Below are positions 63,701 through 64,000 of a stretch of 64,000 nt of DNA, in pieces. Source of the DNA: Acanthornis magna (lineage: Eukaryota > Chordata > Aves > Passeriformes > Acanthizidae); contig JAWUZG010000135.1 of NCBI GenBank assembly GCA_036785705.1, positions 1,178,001 through 1,242,000 of the forward strand, given 5' to 3'. Each line of letters opens with the position of its first letter. Within the stretch, counting starts at the first letter, position 1. The position numbers were made by a program, and so were the translations under genes. The notes under the pieces were generated by a model that had not been told where the DNA came from, ran no database searches, and saw only the letters and a list, made by a program, of their open reading frames with translations.

Positions 63701-64000
63701 CTTGAAAAAAAAAATCAAATTTAGCAACGGGGATGGCTTAATAGAAAGAAATTAAATACATGGCTGTACACGATCATCTTGAGAGAGTTTTGAAATCAAA
63801 CATCTCTAGTTCCTCATGCTTCTTTTCAGCTAATACAGTGTCTAATACTGCTGATCAGCTGCTTGGCCTAGTCAAAGGCAGAAAATATGGCAGTCAGCTT
63901 TAAAAGGCACATCTGTTAAACTTCAAAACATGGACTTGTCTACGAAAAAGAAAAAAGCATCAGCTTAACTACAAATCTAAAAGCCCACTAGCTAGAAACT
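63701..64000. other. Unique sequence to the window end
   Basis: It begins with an A-rich run (T-rich on the minus strand) that would serve as the polypyrimidine tract of the candidate exon. The rest is A+T-rich with nothing recognised. Confidence 0.5.

Overview
The window reads as vertebrate, specifically bird, non-coding DNA. The evidence is its repeat content. There are 5'-truncated CR1 LINE copies with the typical avian CR1 3' end (28553-29222, 60040-60357, and smaller pieces). There are also two avian endogenous-retrovirus LTRs of types I recognise from neoavian genomes: a full-length solo LTR at 48299-48832 and a truncated one at 62732-63095. A passerine or related neoavian bird is the likeliest source, but that is an inference from remembered repeat families, not a search. 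The sequence is A+T-rich and CpG-poor, and I see no CpG-island-like promoter.

I find no protein-coding gene that can be defended. All open frames are short (187 codons at most), none gives a recognisable domain, and many overlap each other on opposite strands or lie inside CR1 or LTR sequence. The window is best read as intergenic DNA or one or more very long introns. Two stretches have splice-like ends around an open frame: 63555-63700 on the minus strand and 44135-44263 on the plus strand. They are listed as weak exon candidates only.

Layout: 1-12.8 kb is unique A+T-rich sequence with only a small tandem duplication near 5.4 kb. At 12.8-13.5 kb there is a nest of old repeats: a MIR-like piece and two CR1 pieces in opposite orientation. 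13.5-26.2 kb is mostly unique and includes a diverged 32-bp tandem duplication. A TTCC-rich patterned satellite lies at 26.47-26.56 kb. At 27.65-28.40 kb is a homeobox/octamer-rich block that looks like a regulatory conserved element, directly followed by the largest CR1 copy (28.55-29.22 kb) and a second small CR1 piece. 30-41.5 kb is unique with a few regulatory-looking blocks and MIR-like relics. A very old CR1/L3-type fragment lies at 41.56-42.11 kb. The solo LTR is at 48.3-48.8 kb. A 31-A tract, a 14-bp tandem repeat, a CR1 copy, a 155-bp polypyrimidine tract and the second LTR follow between 54 and 63.1 kb.

I saw no prokaryotic feature, CRISPR array, tRNA, rRNA, or new multi-gene system. 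The observations most worth checking are the candidate enhancer blocks (27.65-28.40, 33.39-33.53, 39.20-39.44 and 43.08-43.33 kb), the two exon candidates, and the patterned simple repeats.
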